A DNA stretch of 64,000 nt, from positions 1-64,000 of the forward strand of contig DRFJ01000047.1 of assembly GCA_011050615.1 (NCBI GenBank). Reading direction: 5' to 3'. Of the stretch, positions 45,841-54,886 are shown piece after piece. Position 1 is the stretch's first letter. Every line of letters starts with the position of its first letter. The translations under genes were made by a program, and so were the position numbers. Source of the DNA: Bacteroidota bacterium. GTDB taxonomy: Bacteria > Bacteroidota > Bacteroidia > Bacteroidales > VadinHA17. The notes beneath the pieces were generated by a model that ran no database searches, was not told the origin of the DNA, and was given only the letters and a program-made list of their open reading frames with translations.

Positions 45841-48720
45841 ATGAAGCGAAGAACTTTCCTGATCAATTCAATGCTTTTCACAGGAGGTGGACTATTATCA
45901 GGCGGATTTCCTTCCCTGGCCTCACTTGTTGTTTCTTCAGAGAAAGGAAAAAGCAGAGACCTGTTCCATACTTTTAAAGATCCCGATCTAAAATTTTATC
46001 CCTTTGTCAGATGGTGGTGGAACGGCAATAAGGTTGAAGCGGATGAGCTCGTACGTGAACTGCGTTTGCTGAGAGAAGCCGGTATAGGAGGTGTGGAGAT
46101 CAATCCCATTGAATTTCCTTCAAGGCAGGAAGGTGATGATCCTGGTATTCCATCCCTGAGATGGTTGAGCCATGAATGGATAGACATGCTGCAGGTATCA
46201 TTTGATGAAGCAAGTAAACTCGGGATGACCTGCGACCTGATTGTAGGATCGGGCTGGCCTTTTGGTTCGGAAACACTCAGGCCAGATGAAAGGGCACAGG
46301 TAATGCTGCTCAACGCTATCGAACTTGAAGGACCGTCAGATTATGAAATTTCCCGCTTCACCATATTCAAAGGAACTGATCCGGGTGTGACGGTAGCCTA
46401 TCCCGGCCGCACCTTTGATCTTATCTCGCTGAAGCTTGTCCCCGACCCTGTGAACAGCCCTGATGAGGCCATAGATTTAAATGATAAGCTAAATGATGAG
46501 GTAATTAGATTTAAAATACCGGAAGGCAGGCATTACCTCTATGCCGTGGTTCGTGTAAGTTCTTTCGCTTCTGTGATCAATGGTGCACCGGGAGCAGCCG
46601 GCCCCATCCTTAACCATCTGGACAGGAAGGCTGTAAGAAAGTATCTCGATCATATGTCAGACAGCATTCAAAAGCAAACAGGACCTCTGTCAAAACACCT
46701 GCGGGCTTTTTTTACTGATTCAATGGAACTGGAGGGATGCAACTGGACGGATGACTTTCCCAGGGCATTCATGGAAAAACGGGGCTATGATATCAGGCCC
46801 TGGCTTCCTTATATCATGTTCAGGGTTGGACGACTAGGTGGTGTGGTTGATTTCAATTACGGTGCAACAAAGACCGCTGAATTCGATGAAGAGGTGAAAC
46901 GCGTTCGCTTCGATTTTGAATTAACAAAGGCAGAGTTGCTCAATGCACGCTTTAACAGAACATACCTCGAATGGTGCAGGGATAACAGGGTTTTATCGCG
47001 TGCACAAGCATACGGCCGGGGTTTCTTCCCTCTTGAAAGCAGCCTGGGCTATGATATTCCGGAAGGTGAATCATGGACTACTAACTGGTTGAAACATAAA
47101 GTGGGCGAGGAAATGCCCGATGATGATTACCGCCGTGGAAGGGCATATACAATGATCAATAAGTATGTGTCGTCAGCGGCCCACCTGGAAGGTAAAAGAA
47201 TAGTGAGCTGCGAGGAGATGACCAATACCTATAAGGTATTCAATACTTCCCTTGAATTGCTTAAAATAGGTTCAGACCAGAGTATAATGTCGGGGATAAC
47301 ACATTCCATATGGCATGGTTTTAATTATTCACCACCCGGAGCACCCTACCCCGGATGGATACAGTACGGTTCATACTATAGCGAGAATAATAACTGGTGG
47401 CCATGCTTCAAATACCTTAACACATATAAGGCAAGAATATCTTCATTATTACAGAATGCAGACATGTATTCCGACATAGCAATAATGCCTGCCAACTATG
47501 ATCTGTGGAGTGAACTGGGAGTGCAAACCGACCCCTTCCCTGAACGGCTGAACGTTCCTTACACATCTCTGATATGGGAGTCAATAAACAAGAATGGCGG
47601 TGCGGCGGATTACATCACTGAGATCATAATCAATGAATCAGGCATAAAAGACGGTTGTATATACTACGGTCCCAAAAAATACAGCTTGCTTGTCCTCCCG
47701 GAAGTATCGGGTATCAATCCCGGCACACTGTCCGGAATTTTAGAATTCGTTTCAGGTGGAGGGAAAGTAATATGTATTGAAAAATTTCCCGAAAAATCAC
47801 CGGGCTATTTTAATTACAGGGAAAATGACAAAGAGGTCAAGAATCTTGTTACAAGGCTTAAAACATTCAGGGATAGCTTCATACTTATCCCAAAGCCAGG
47901 TAAGAGTACATATCTTGAGTGGATGGCAGACCTGGTCAAAGAAAAGCTTATACCGCGGTACATGGACATTGAGAAACCCGATCCCTTCCTGATGCAAACA
48001 CGCTACCGGGCTGATGATGGCAGAGAGATAATCTTCTTCTCAAATTCCAGTATCACAAAGAGGCAGGATACGAGAGTAAAATTCTCGGAAGGTATTACAG
48101 CAAACAGGTACGGCTGGATATGGGACCCTGAAAGCGGTGATCGCTACAGGATAGAAGCGGATATAAACGGCTCCTACCGTTTAAGCCTGGGACCGGCTGA
48201 ATCAAGAATCTTCGTTTTTGATAAGATGAAAACGGGAAGGAAATGGCAGGATCTTCCTGTCCAGGTCAAGGGAAGAACCAGCGTACAGGGTCCGTGGGAT
48301 CTTGAGTTTCTTCATTGCCGGGGAGAAAAAACTAATCCCGTACGGCTTGAAATCCTTAATGATCTAAAAGACCTGGCTGCATATAATGATTTTTCCGGTA
48401 CAGTTATTTACAGGAAAGAAGTAGTATTAAATGATCCTTTACCTGCCTTCCTGAACCTGGGTAGTGTATATAACATCTCGGAAGTGTACGTTAACGGCAA
48501 GACAGCAGGCCTCAGGTGGTATGGTAATCATATATATAATGTAAGCGACCTCGTCCACAGAGGCGAAAACCATCTGGAAATCAGGGTTATTACCCTTATG
48601 GGTAATTATATGAAATCTTTAAAGGACAACCCCAATGCACAATACTGGACCAACCTTGGCAGGAAGAATCAACCTTTGGTTTCCATGGGATTAATCGGGC
48701 CGGTAACATTTTACAGGTAA
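45841..48720 (+). CDS. GH106-like alpha-L-rhamnosidase family glycosidase
   Basis: 959 residues. The N-terminus KRRTFLINSMLFTGGG looks like a twin-arginine signal (RRxFL), so export as a folded protein is possible. The opening VRWWWNGNKVEADELVRELRLLREAGIGGVEINP is typical of GH106 and related glycosyl hydrolases, with the conserved E of GVEIN. The C-terminal part (about 860-940) has a galactose-binding-like beta sandwich: NISEVYVNGKTAGLRWYGNH. It likely removes rhamnose from rhamnogalacturonan-like chains together with the GH28-like protein 5 bp upstream. Confidence 0.82.
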   Translation: MKRRTFLINSMLFTGGGLLSGGFPSLASLVVSSEKGKSRDLFHTFKDPDLKFYPFVRWWWNGNKVEADELVRELRLLREAGIGGVEINPIEFPSRQEGDDPGIPSLRWLSHEWIDMLQVSFDEASKLGMTCDLIVGSGWPFGSETLRPDERAQVMLLNAIELEGPSDYEISRFTIFKGTDPGVTVAYPGRTFDLISLKLVPDPVNSPDEAIDLNDKLNDEVIRFKIPEGRHYLYAVVRVSSFASVINGAPGAAGPILNHLDRKAVRKYLDHMSDSIQKQTGPLSKHLRAFFTDSMELEGCNWTDDFPRAFMEKRGYDIRPWLPYIMFRVGRLGGVVDFNYGATKTAEFDEEVKRVRFDFELTKAELLNARFNRTYLEWCRDNRVLSRAQAYGRGFFPLESSLGYDIPEGESWTTNWLKHKVGEEMPDDDYRRGRAYTMINKYVSSAAHLEGKRIVSCEEMTNTYKVFNTSLELLKIGSDQSIMSGITHSIWHGFNYSPPGAPYPGWIQYGSYYSENNNWWPCFKYLNTYKARISSLLQNADMYSDIAIMPANYDLWSELGVQTDPFPERLNVPYTSLIWESINKNGGAADYITEIIINESGIKDGCIYYGPKKYSLLVLPEVSGINPGTLSGILEFVSGGGKVICIEKFPEKSPGYFNYRENDKEVKNLVTRLKTFRDSFILIPKPGKSTYLEWMADLVKEKLIPRYMDIEKPDPFLMQTRYRADDGREIIFFSNSSITKRQDTRVKFSEGITANRYGWIWDPESGDRYRIEADINGSYRLSLGPAESRIFVFDKMKTGRKWQDLPVQVKGRTSVQGPWDLEFLHCRGEKTNPVRLEILNDLKDLAAYNDFSGTVIYRKEVVLNDPLPAFLNLGSVYNISEVYVNGKTAGLRWYGNHIYNVSDLVHRGENHLEIRVITLMGNYMKSLKDNPNAQYWTNLGRKNQPLVSMGLIGPVTFYR

Positions 48721-48734
48721 TTAAGGCAACTCCA

Positions 48735-48914
48735 GTAAGAATAAGAAAAATAACATCCGGAGGCCAGTCCGGCGTTGACAGGGCAGCTCTTGATGCAGCC
48801 CCGGAACTGGGACTTGAAACCGGGGGATGGTGCCCCCCGGGCAGGGTTTGTGAGGGCGGGATCATCCCCCGGGCTTATAATCCGGATGAAACGAATAATG
48901 AAAGATTCAGATTA
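48735..48914 (+). pseudogene. Putative molybdenum-carrier (cpYpsA/MoCo_carrier-like) protein, N-terminal fragment
   Basis: A plus-strand frame reads RKITSGGQSGVDRAALDAA, then LGLETGGWCPPGR and AYNPDETNNERF, which matches the N-terminal third of the putative molybdenum-carrier family (SGGQTGVDRAALD...GGWCPKGR). Similarity ends about 48914, after some 60 of the roughly 150 residues expected, where the dehydrogenase 3' end begins. There is no ATG or GTG start in frame before the homology. It is a remnant cut at its C-terminus; the flanking genes are intact. The minus-strand ORF 48596-48865 is its shadow. Confidence 0.8.
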
Positions 48915-48930
48915 AGCCCTCCTTACATAT

Positions 48931-49959
48931 TTAACTTATTTGCAATACCTTGGCCCCTCTTATTCTACGGTTCTTAAGTTCATTGAGTGCTGTATTTGCT
49001 TCTACTAGCGGATATTCTGTAAAATCCGGCTTGATATTCACCTTTGCCGCCAGGGTCAGGAATTCTTCAATATCCTTCCTGCTGACATTGGCTACACTTT
49101 TTATTTCCTTTTCCATCCAAAGATCGCGGGGGTAATCGATCTGTAACAAATAATCCTTATCTATGTCTTCTTTCCTTATTGCATTTATTACCAGTCTGCC
49201 CCCGGGAACAAGATTATTCATAGCTGCAACAACAGGTTTCCAGACAGGTGTTGTATCAATTATACTATTAAGTTTTGCAGGTGGTTCATCTGTAATATCA
49301 CCTGCCCATACGGCTCCCAGGTCAAGTGCAAAATTCCTTTCCTTCTCACTTCTTGCGAACACATAAACCTCTGAATCAGGAAACATAAATTTTACCATCT
49401 TCAGGACCAGGTGACCTGATGCTCCAAAGCCTGTAAGACCAAGTTTTTCATTGTTTTTGATATCTGTTAATCTTAACGACCTGTAACCTATTGCGCCCGC
49501 ACATAATAATGGTGCAGCTTCTGAATCAGTGAAAGTATCTGGTATAAAAAATGAGGAATTTTCAGGAACCTTTATATACTCGGCATAACCACCATTAACA
49601 TCCCTGCCTGTAGCTCTGAATTCAGGACACAGGTTATCATTCCCTGATAGACAATATACGCATCTGCCACATGAAGCAAAAAGCCAGCCAACCCCTACCC
49701 TGTCACCCGTCTTAAAACGGCTCACGCCCTTTCCTTTCTTCTCAACAAGGCCAACCACCTGATGCCCCGGTATTAGCGGCAAAACAGGAGGAGGAGTGCG
49801 TCCTTCGATCTCATCCAGTTCAGTATGACAAACACCACATACTCTAACTCTGATTAGTATTTCACCCATCCGGGGAACAGGTTTTTCCATTTCAACTAAT
49901 TCGAGCGGGGTGGCATTCTTCGTCATATCAACTATATGCCTCATTACCATTGCTTTCAT
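48931..49959 (-). CDS. Zinc-dependent alcohol dehydrogenase
   Basis: 342 residues from the Met at 49959 (MKAMVMRHI); the tracked start at 49971 adds four residues. Catalytic zinc ligands lie in VCGVCHTELDEIEG and the GHQVVGLVEK segment; the structural zinc site is CGRCVYCLSGNDNLC. The NAD(P) domain has LTGFGASGHLVLKM. This is the medium-chain dehydrogenase family, close to the AdhA type. It oxidises or reduces simple alcohols and aldehydes in the cytoplasm. It follows the molybdenum-carrier remnant convergently and has its own promoter region upstream, in the 262-bp gap before the NifS-SelD gene. Confidence 0.92.
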   Translation of the reverse strand: MKAMVMRHIVDMTKNATPLELVEMEKPVPRMGEILIRVRVCGVCHTELDEIEGRTPPPVLPLIPGHQVVGLVEKKGKGVSRFKTGDRVGVGWLFASCGRCVYCLSGNDNLCPEFRATGRDVNGGYAEYIKVPENSSFFIPDTFTDSEAAPLLCAGAIGYRSLRLTDIKNNEKLGLTGFGASGHLVLKMVKFMFPDSEVYVFARSEKERNFALDLGAVWAGDITDEPPAKLNSIIDTTPVWKPVVAAMNNLVPGGRLVINAIRKEDIDKDYLLQIDYPRDLWMEKEIKSVANVSRKDIEEFLTLAAKVNIKPDFTEYPLVEANTALNELKNRRIRGAKVLQIS

Positions 49960-49971
49960 ATTGATGACCAT

Positions 49972-50233
49972 TCAGATTAAAACAAACATTAATTACATTC
50001 TCATTAATAATTTCAAATATAAATTTAAGACCATTAATGACCACATACAAATAAAATCCAAATACTTTTTCGTTTCTGATATCTTTGTATTTAGAATATT
50101 AATAAAGTAATTTGGGAGTGCCAAATAGTGTTTAGTGACCAGGACAATGAAATATTTCTTCAATTGGAGAACAAAATAAACTATAAAATTAAATGCGGAT
50201 TGTCTGTAAGCGCATATCATCTTGGATAAGAAA
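49972..50233. other. AT-rich divergent promoter region upstream of the NifS-SelD gene
   Basis: About 260 bp without a gene. It is markedly AT-rich up to 50110. TATCTTTG at 50080-50087 fits the -7 consensus TAnnTTTG for the plus strand and would leave a leader of about 140 bases before the ATG at 50234; no matching -33 box was found. The leader could hold a regulatory RNA, but I see no strong stem. The divergent dehydrogenase promoter must also lie here. Confidence 0.4.
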
Positions 50234-52438
50234 ATGAAAGCTATTTACCTGGACTATAATGCCACCACACCGGTGGCTCCTGAAGTGGCGGAGGAAATGA
50301 TGCCCTATATTTCGGAATATTTCGGCAATCCTTCAAGCCTTCATTCTTTCGGGATAAAAACTAAGGCTGCAATAGAACAGGCCAGAAGACAGGTAGCCGG
50401 TCTCATCAATTGTGAAGCCTCAGAAATCATTTTCACCAGTGGAGGTACTGAGTCAAACAATTTGGCAATAAAGGGTATAGCCTCGAGGCATCGTGGCAGG
50501 GGCAAACACATTATTACTTCATCCGTCGAACACCCTGCAGTTTACGAGGTTTGCAGGCATCTTGAAAAAGCTGGTTTTGAAATAAGCTATCTTCCTGTTG
50601 ATGAATATGGCAGGGTTGATCCGGAATCGGTTGAGGAAGCAATAAAGAATACTACCATCCTGATATCGATAATGCATGCAAATAATGAAGTGGGCACCAT
50701 TCAACCGATAGAAGAGATTGCAAGCATTGCCAGGTCATACAATATATATTTACATACTGATGCTGCCCAGTCAGCAGCCAAAATAAAAACTGATGTCAGG
50801 GAGCTGGGAGTTGACCTGCTAAGCATTGCAGGCCATAAGATATATGCCCCGAAAGGCATTGGAGTATTGTATATACGAAGCGGAGTAGAACTGGATAAAC
50901 TGATACATGGGGCTGACCATGAACAAAACTTAAGGGCCGGTACAGAGAATGTACTGGAAATAGTAGGACTGGGTAAAGCCTGTGAACTGGCAATCAAAAA
51001 GCTTGATGAATATCATGAACATTACAAAAAGACCAGAGATTATTTATACAGCCTGCTGAGGGAAGCTCTTCCGGAAATCAGGTTAAACGGTCACCCCGAC
51101 AAGCGCCTTCCAAATACCCTGAGTGTTTCATTTCCCGGTGTGGAAGCAAATACACTTATTTCACGGCTTGACAATGTGGCAGCATCAGCCGGAGCAGCAT
51201 GTCATGCAGAGAGCATTGATGTATCAGAGGTACTGAAGGCAATGAAGGTACCTGTTGAGCATGCTATGGGCACAATAAGGTTCTCAACCGGCAGGGAAAC
51301 AAGCATGAATGATATTAAAAGAGCTTCTGAGGAGGTAATAGCAACCGTTACGGCACTTATGCCTCAGACGAGCAGATCTGAGGGTAAAAAAACCGGGAAC
51401 ACCGGCAAGATCAGACTTACACATTATACTCATGGCCTTGGATGCGCCTGTAAGATACAGCCACAGAATCTCGAAAAAATTCTGGGGTCAATACCCTTTG
51501 TTCATGATCCCATGGTGCTTGTAGGCACTGAAACATCGGATGATGCAAGTGTATACAAAATTAATGATAACCAGGCTATTGTACAGACCCTGGATTTTTT
51601 CACGCCGGTGGTGGACGATCCCTGCTCTTTTGGGGCAATAGCTGCTGCCAACGCCCTGAGTGATATCTATGCCATGGGAGCAAAACCCTTGTACGCTCTT
51701 AATATAGCGGCCTTCCCTGAGGATACACTGCCACTGGATATTCTTGAACAGATACTGAAAGGAGCAAGTGATAAGGCCCGGGAGGCAGGTATTGGAATAC
51801 TTGGAGGGCATACCATCGAGGATACTGAACCTAAATATGGCCTTGTTGTCACCGGTATAGTGCACCCCGATAAAATAATAAGAAATAAAGGAGCCCGGCC
51901 GGGAGATAAACTGATCCTGACAAAACCCATTGGCACGGGTATACTTACCACGGCTTTAAAAAGGGGACTGATCAGCAGCGAACTGGAGCAAATATTAATC
52001 AGTATCATGGCATGCCTGAATAAGATACCATCTGATCTGATGCAGGAATATGATGTTCATGCCTGCACCGACATAACGGGATTTGGTTTAACGGGACATC
52101 TGAGGGAAATGAGTATGGCTTCGCAATGCGATGTAAAGATTTACGCTGATAAGGTACCCCTGATAGATCAGGCTCTTAACCTGGCTGCAGCAGGCATTAT
52201 TCCCGGAGGCACTTATAATAATCTTGAATATGTCAATAAGGATGTTTTCTTCAAAGAACAAAGCAGAACCATGCAGCTTCTTTTATGCGATGCACAGACC
52301 TCAGGTGGATTGCTAATAGCTATAAATAATAAGGATGCATCGTCATACCTGAGTCGACTTAATGACAGAGGCATAACAGGAGCAGCCATAATAGGTGAAT
52401 TTAGTGGCAAGGGAAAAGGCAGGATTACCGTCCTCTAA
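50234..52438 (+). CDS. selD: Fused cysteine desulfurase (NifS-like) - selenide, water dikinase (SelD)
   Basis: 734 residues from ATG 50234 (MKAIYLDYNATTPVAPEV); the tracked TTG adds four. In tracked numbering, residues 5-375 are a NifS/IscS-like cysteine desulfurase with HTDAAQ, the PLP lysine Lys206 in AGHKIYAPKG, and catalytic Cys327 in SAGAACHAESID. A short linker leads to full SelD from about 395: LTHYTHGLGCACKIQP with the active Cys408 and Lys411 (equivalent to Cys17/Lys20 of E. coli SelD), ATP-binding residues in ETSDDASVY, and GGHTIEDTEPKYG. The first half would supply selenium from selenocysteine to the second, which makes selenophosphate. No selA or selB is nearby. Confidence 0.93.
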   Translation: MKAIYLDYNATTPVAPEVAEEMMPYISEYFGNPSSLHSFGIKTKAAIEQARRQVAGLINCEASEIIFTSGGTESNNLAIKGIASRHRGRGKHIITSSVEHPAVYEVCRHLEKAGFEISYLPVDEYGRVDPESVEEAIKNTTILISIMHANNEVGTIQPIEEIASIARSYNIYLHTDAAQSAAKIKTDVRELGVDLLSIAGHKIYAPKGIGVLYIRSGVELDKLIHGADHEQNLRAGTENVLEIVGLGKACELAIKKLDEYHEHYKKTRDYLYSLLREALPEIRLNGHPDKRLPNTLSVSFPGVEANTLISRLDNVAASAGAACHAESIDVSEVLKAMKVPVEHAMGTIRFSTGRETSMNDIKRASEEVIATVTALMPQTSRSEGKKTGNTGKIRLTHYTHGLGCACKIQPQNLEKILGSIPFVHDPMVLVGTETSDDASVYKINDNQAIVQTLDFFTPVVDDPCSFGAIAAANALSDIYAMGAKPLYALNIAAFPEDTLPLDILEQILKGASDKAREAGIGILGGHTIEDTEPKYGLVVTGIVHPDKIIRNKGARPGDKLILTKPIGTGILTTALKRGLISSELEQILISIMACLNKIPSDLMQEYDVHACTDITGFGLTGHLREMSMASQCDVKIYADKVPLIDQALNLAAAGIIPGGTYNNLEYVNKDVFFKEQSRTMQLLLCDAQTSGGLLIAINNKDASSYLSRLNDRGITGAAIIGEFSGKGKGRITVL

Positions 52439-52495
52439 TTAATTAAGCCATGACCATAAGTAAAACGTTTTTTTATACCACAAACAAAATGTAAA

Positions 52496-53962
52496 ATGGA
52501 ACACGACAGTTCACTCGATTTCTCACCTGAATTACTGAAAAAATTAATAATAAAGTCAGCCGGCATAATTGAGGAGTGGTATGCTAACGGTCTCAGGAAC
52601 AGTAAGATTTACAGTAACTATTCTCCGGGAGAAATACGTAGCCTTTTTGATGAAGAAATGCCCGTTAAAGGTGCAGATCCTGAACAACTGCTCGAAATTA
52701 TCAGGAAGGATGTTTTCAGAACATCAAATTTCAATCCCAGCCCCAATTATTACGGCTATATCACAGGGGGTGGCAACCATGCATCAATTATAGCTGAGTT
52801 GCTGAAGACAAGTCTTAACCAGAATAATCTCAAATGGCACAGTGCCCCAGCCAATTCAGAGATAGAAAAGATAGTGGTAAAATGGATATGCCAGTTCATT
52901 GGTTATCCGGAAGATGCAGGCGGAGTACTCGTGAGCGGGGGTTCGGTAGCCAATTTTCTTAATCTTGCCGTCATGCGGAAAACAATGTGTCGCGGTGATA
53001 TATCTAATGAGGGATTGTACGGCGGAACACGTATAACAGTCTATGTATCAGAACAGGGCCATTCGAGCATTGACAAGGCAATGGACATGCTTGGACTGGG
53101 CAAAAATTACCTGAGGAAAATCCCGGTAGACGATGATATGCGGATAAACACGAAAATACTGGAGGAGACAATAGGTAAAGACAAAAAAGACGGGCTCATG
53201 CCAGCATGCATAATAGGTATTGCCGGGACTACCAATAACGGTGCTGTTGACCCCCTGAAGGAGCTGGGTAATCTTGCCGGTAAATATAATATGTGGTATA
53301 TGGTTGACGGAGCCTACGGACTGCCGGCTGCCGGCACGAAAATGTACTCCCCCCTCTTTGAAGGCTATGAAATAGCCGATTCATTGCTAATCAATCCACA
53401 TAAATGGTTCTTTGTCCCCTTTGAAGCATCATGCGTTATTGTAAAAAATAAAAAGCTGCTGAGAGACACATTCAGCCTCGTTCCTGATTATTTGCGCGAT
53501 ACCGGTGAAGATAGTGAACGGGATGACCTGATGAATTACAATCTTCAACTCACAAAAGATTTCAAAGCCCTTAAAGTATGGATGACCTTTAAAACCTATG
53601 GAGCAGGCAAACTCAGAGGGGCCATTGAAAATGATTGTAAACTTGCACAATATGCAGGAGACCTGATTGAGAAAGCCAGGGATTTCGAATTAATGGCCCC
53701 GGTCCCCTTATCCATCGTATGCTTCAGATATACAGGCAGGAATGGCGAGTTTACAGGTGATGAAAAAATGCTCGACACGGTAAATGAACAAATACTCAGG
53801 GGAATTGAGAAAGACGGCAGGATTTTCTTTGCCGGAACCAGGATCAGGGGTAAAACATCACTCAGAATAAATCTTACAAATCACCGCAGAAACAAAGAAG
53901 ATATTGATTTCCTGCTTAAGGTTCTTCGGGAAATTGCCAATAAAAACATATATAGGAAATAA
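52496..53962 (+). CDS. Group II PLP-dependent decarboxylase (aromatic amino acid/glutamate type)
   Basis: 488 residues. The PLP-lysine motif NPHKWFFVPFEASCV is diagnostic, with IAGTTNNGAVDPLKELG and MVDGAYGLPAAG before it. The N-terminal YYGYITGGGNHASIIAELL and HSAPANSEIEKIV resemble aromatic-L-amino-acid decarboxylases. It removes the carboxyl group of an amino acid to give an amine; the substrate (Trp, Tyr, Phe or a small acid) cannot be assigned from sequence. It lies 57 bp after the SelD fusion and ends 2 bp before the CorA remnant, so an operon is possible. Confidence 0.88.
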   Translation: MEHDSSLDFSPELLKKLIIKSAGIIEEWYANGLRNSKIYSNYSPGEIRSLFDEEMPVKGADPEQLLEIIRKDVFRTSNFNPSPNYYGYITGGGNHASIIAELLKTSLNQNNLKWHSAPANSEIEKIVVKWICQFIGYPEDAGGVLVSGGSVANFLNLAVMRKTMCRGDISNEGLYGGTRITVYVSEQGHSSIDKAMDMLGLGKNYLRKIPVDDDMRINTKILEETIGKDKKDGLMPACIIGIAGTTNNGAVDPLKELGNLAGKYNMWYMVDGAYGLPAAGTKMYSPLFEGYEIADSLLINPHKWFFVPFEASCVIVKNKKLLRDTFSLVPDYLRDTGEDSERDDLMNYNLQLTKDFKALKVWMTFKTYGAGKLRGAIENDCKLAQYAGDLIEKARDFELMAPVPLSIVCFRYTGRNGEFTGDEKMLDTVNEQILRGIEKDGRIFFAGTRIRGKTSLRINLTNHRRNKEDIDFLLKVLREIANKNIYRK

Positions 53963-53964
53963 TT

Positions 53965-54289
53965 ATGGCACGATTTATTAAAGACTGTTCCCAGGCAAAA
54001 GGTAAAGCTCCGGGCTCACTGGTTCTTATCGGGCGGTAAAAAATGGAAAAACCCCGGATCAGGATAATGGATTACAGTCCTGACTACATGAATGAATCAG
54101 GTAATAAAAGTACTGACAATTTTCGCTTCCATTTTCATTCCTCTTACATTTATTACCGGTGTATATGGAATGAATTTCACAAACATACCTGAACTGAGCC
54201 TGAAATATGGTTATCTTTTCTTCTGGATCTTTATAATCATAATTGGCATTTCACTTATATTATTCTTTAAAAAGGAGAAATGGCTTTAG
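53965..54289 (+). pseudogene. corA: CorA-type magnesium transporter, internally deleted
   Basis: From ATG at 53965 the frame reads MARFIKDCSQAKGKAPGSLVLIG, an in-frame TAA, then MEKPRIRIMDYSPDYMNES. This resembles the N-terminus of CorA proteins in Bacteroidetes. It then jumps frame at about 54089 to MNQVIKVLTIFASIFIPLTF ITGVYGMNFTN, the first pore helix with the signature GMN motif, a second helix, and the stop at 54289. About 240 central residues are missing, plus one nonsense codon. The start is 2 bp after the decarboxylase stop. It cannot encode a working channel. The tracked 65-residue ORF at 54092 is only its C-terminal part. Confidence 0.88.
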
Positions 54290-54306
54290 AATAAATAAAT
54301 TTCGAT

Positions 54307-54314
54307 TATATTTG
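54307..54314 (+). promoter_or_regulatory. Possible -7 promoter element of the RRM gene
   Basis: TATATTTG fits TAnnTTTG. It lies about 100 bases before the ATG at 54412, giving a leader of about 90 bases, as in many cold-inducible RNA-binding protein genes. An imperfect TTTA lies upstream at 54285. Confidence 0.45.
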
Positions 54315-54411
54315 CATATTGTTTAATCATGAGGGACTTGTGTTCCATGACTTCTTAACAGGCTTAATTAAGTTAGCAGACAAAAGACTCTCAGTAATTT
54401 TTTTATTTCAA

Positions 54412-54684
54412 ATGAATATTTTTGTTGCAAAGCTTTCGTACCAGACAACGGAAGAACAATTAGAACAGCTATTTCAGAAATTTGGTGAGGTAGCAACTGC
54501 CAAGATTATCTTCGATAAATACGAAGGAAGATCAAAGGGTTATGGCTTTGTTGAGATGCCTAATGATGATGAGGCCCTCGAAGCTATTAATTCACTTAAT
54601 GACACTGAATTTGACGGTCGTCAGATAGTAGTTAAAAAAGCCAGGCCAAAAGAAGATAATAACTCCCGGGGACGCCGAAACTAA
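54412..54684 (+). CDS. RRM-domain RNA-binding protein
   Basis: 90 residues from ATG 54412 (MNIFVAKLSY). The tracked start at 54319 adds 31 residues that lie before the conserved domain and are not likely translated. RNP2 is IFVAKL and RNP1 is SKGYGFVEM, the hallmarks of a single RNA recognition motif. A basic, Arg/Gly-rich tail follows (KARPKEDNNSRGRRN). Bacteroidetes and cyanobacterial proteins of this type are often cold- or stress-induced RNA chaperones. The stand-alone gene has its own promoter and a strong terminator. Confidence 0.93.
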   Translation: MNIFVAKLSYQTTEEQLEQLFQKFGEVATAKIIFDKYEGRSKGYGFVEMPNDDEALEAINSLNDTEFDGRQIVVKKARPKEDNNSRGRRN

Positions 54685-54749
54685 TACTGAGGCGTTTTAC
54701 AGCAAGTGAATCCTGATAAAATATCAGGCCTGAAGAATTAAGATTTATT

Positions 54750-54791
54750 AGCCAGGCAACCAGCGGATATTGGTTGCCTGGCTTATTTTTT
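54750..54791 (+). terminator. Rho-independent terminator after the RRM gene
   Basis: A perfect 13-bp stem (AGCCAGGCAACCA with TGGTTGCCTGGCT), an 8-base loop, then TATTTTTT, 66 bases past the RRM stop. It is the strongest hairpin I found in the window. There is no gene in the flanking 54685-54886. Confidence 0.92.
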
Positions 54792-54886
54792 GAAGCCGGA
54801 TTATAATAAATAAAGTATTAGTAAATTTGTATCTAATAAAATGGTGAAGCTATAGTTTAAATTGTATTGAAATAATATTCCCGGTT

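Noticed and set aside
48596-48865. Minus-strand ORF of 89 residues overlapping the rhamnosidase end
   Set aside because: Shadow of the rhamnosidase and of the molybdenum-carrier fragment on the other strand; no ribosome-binding site or family.
54092-54289. 65-residue ORF as an independent small membrane protein
   Set aside because: It is the C-terminal part of CorA with the GMN motif and lies in the same remnant; expression cannot be excluded, so it is kept only as part of the pseudogene.
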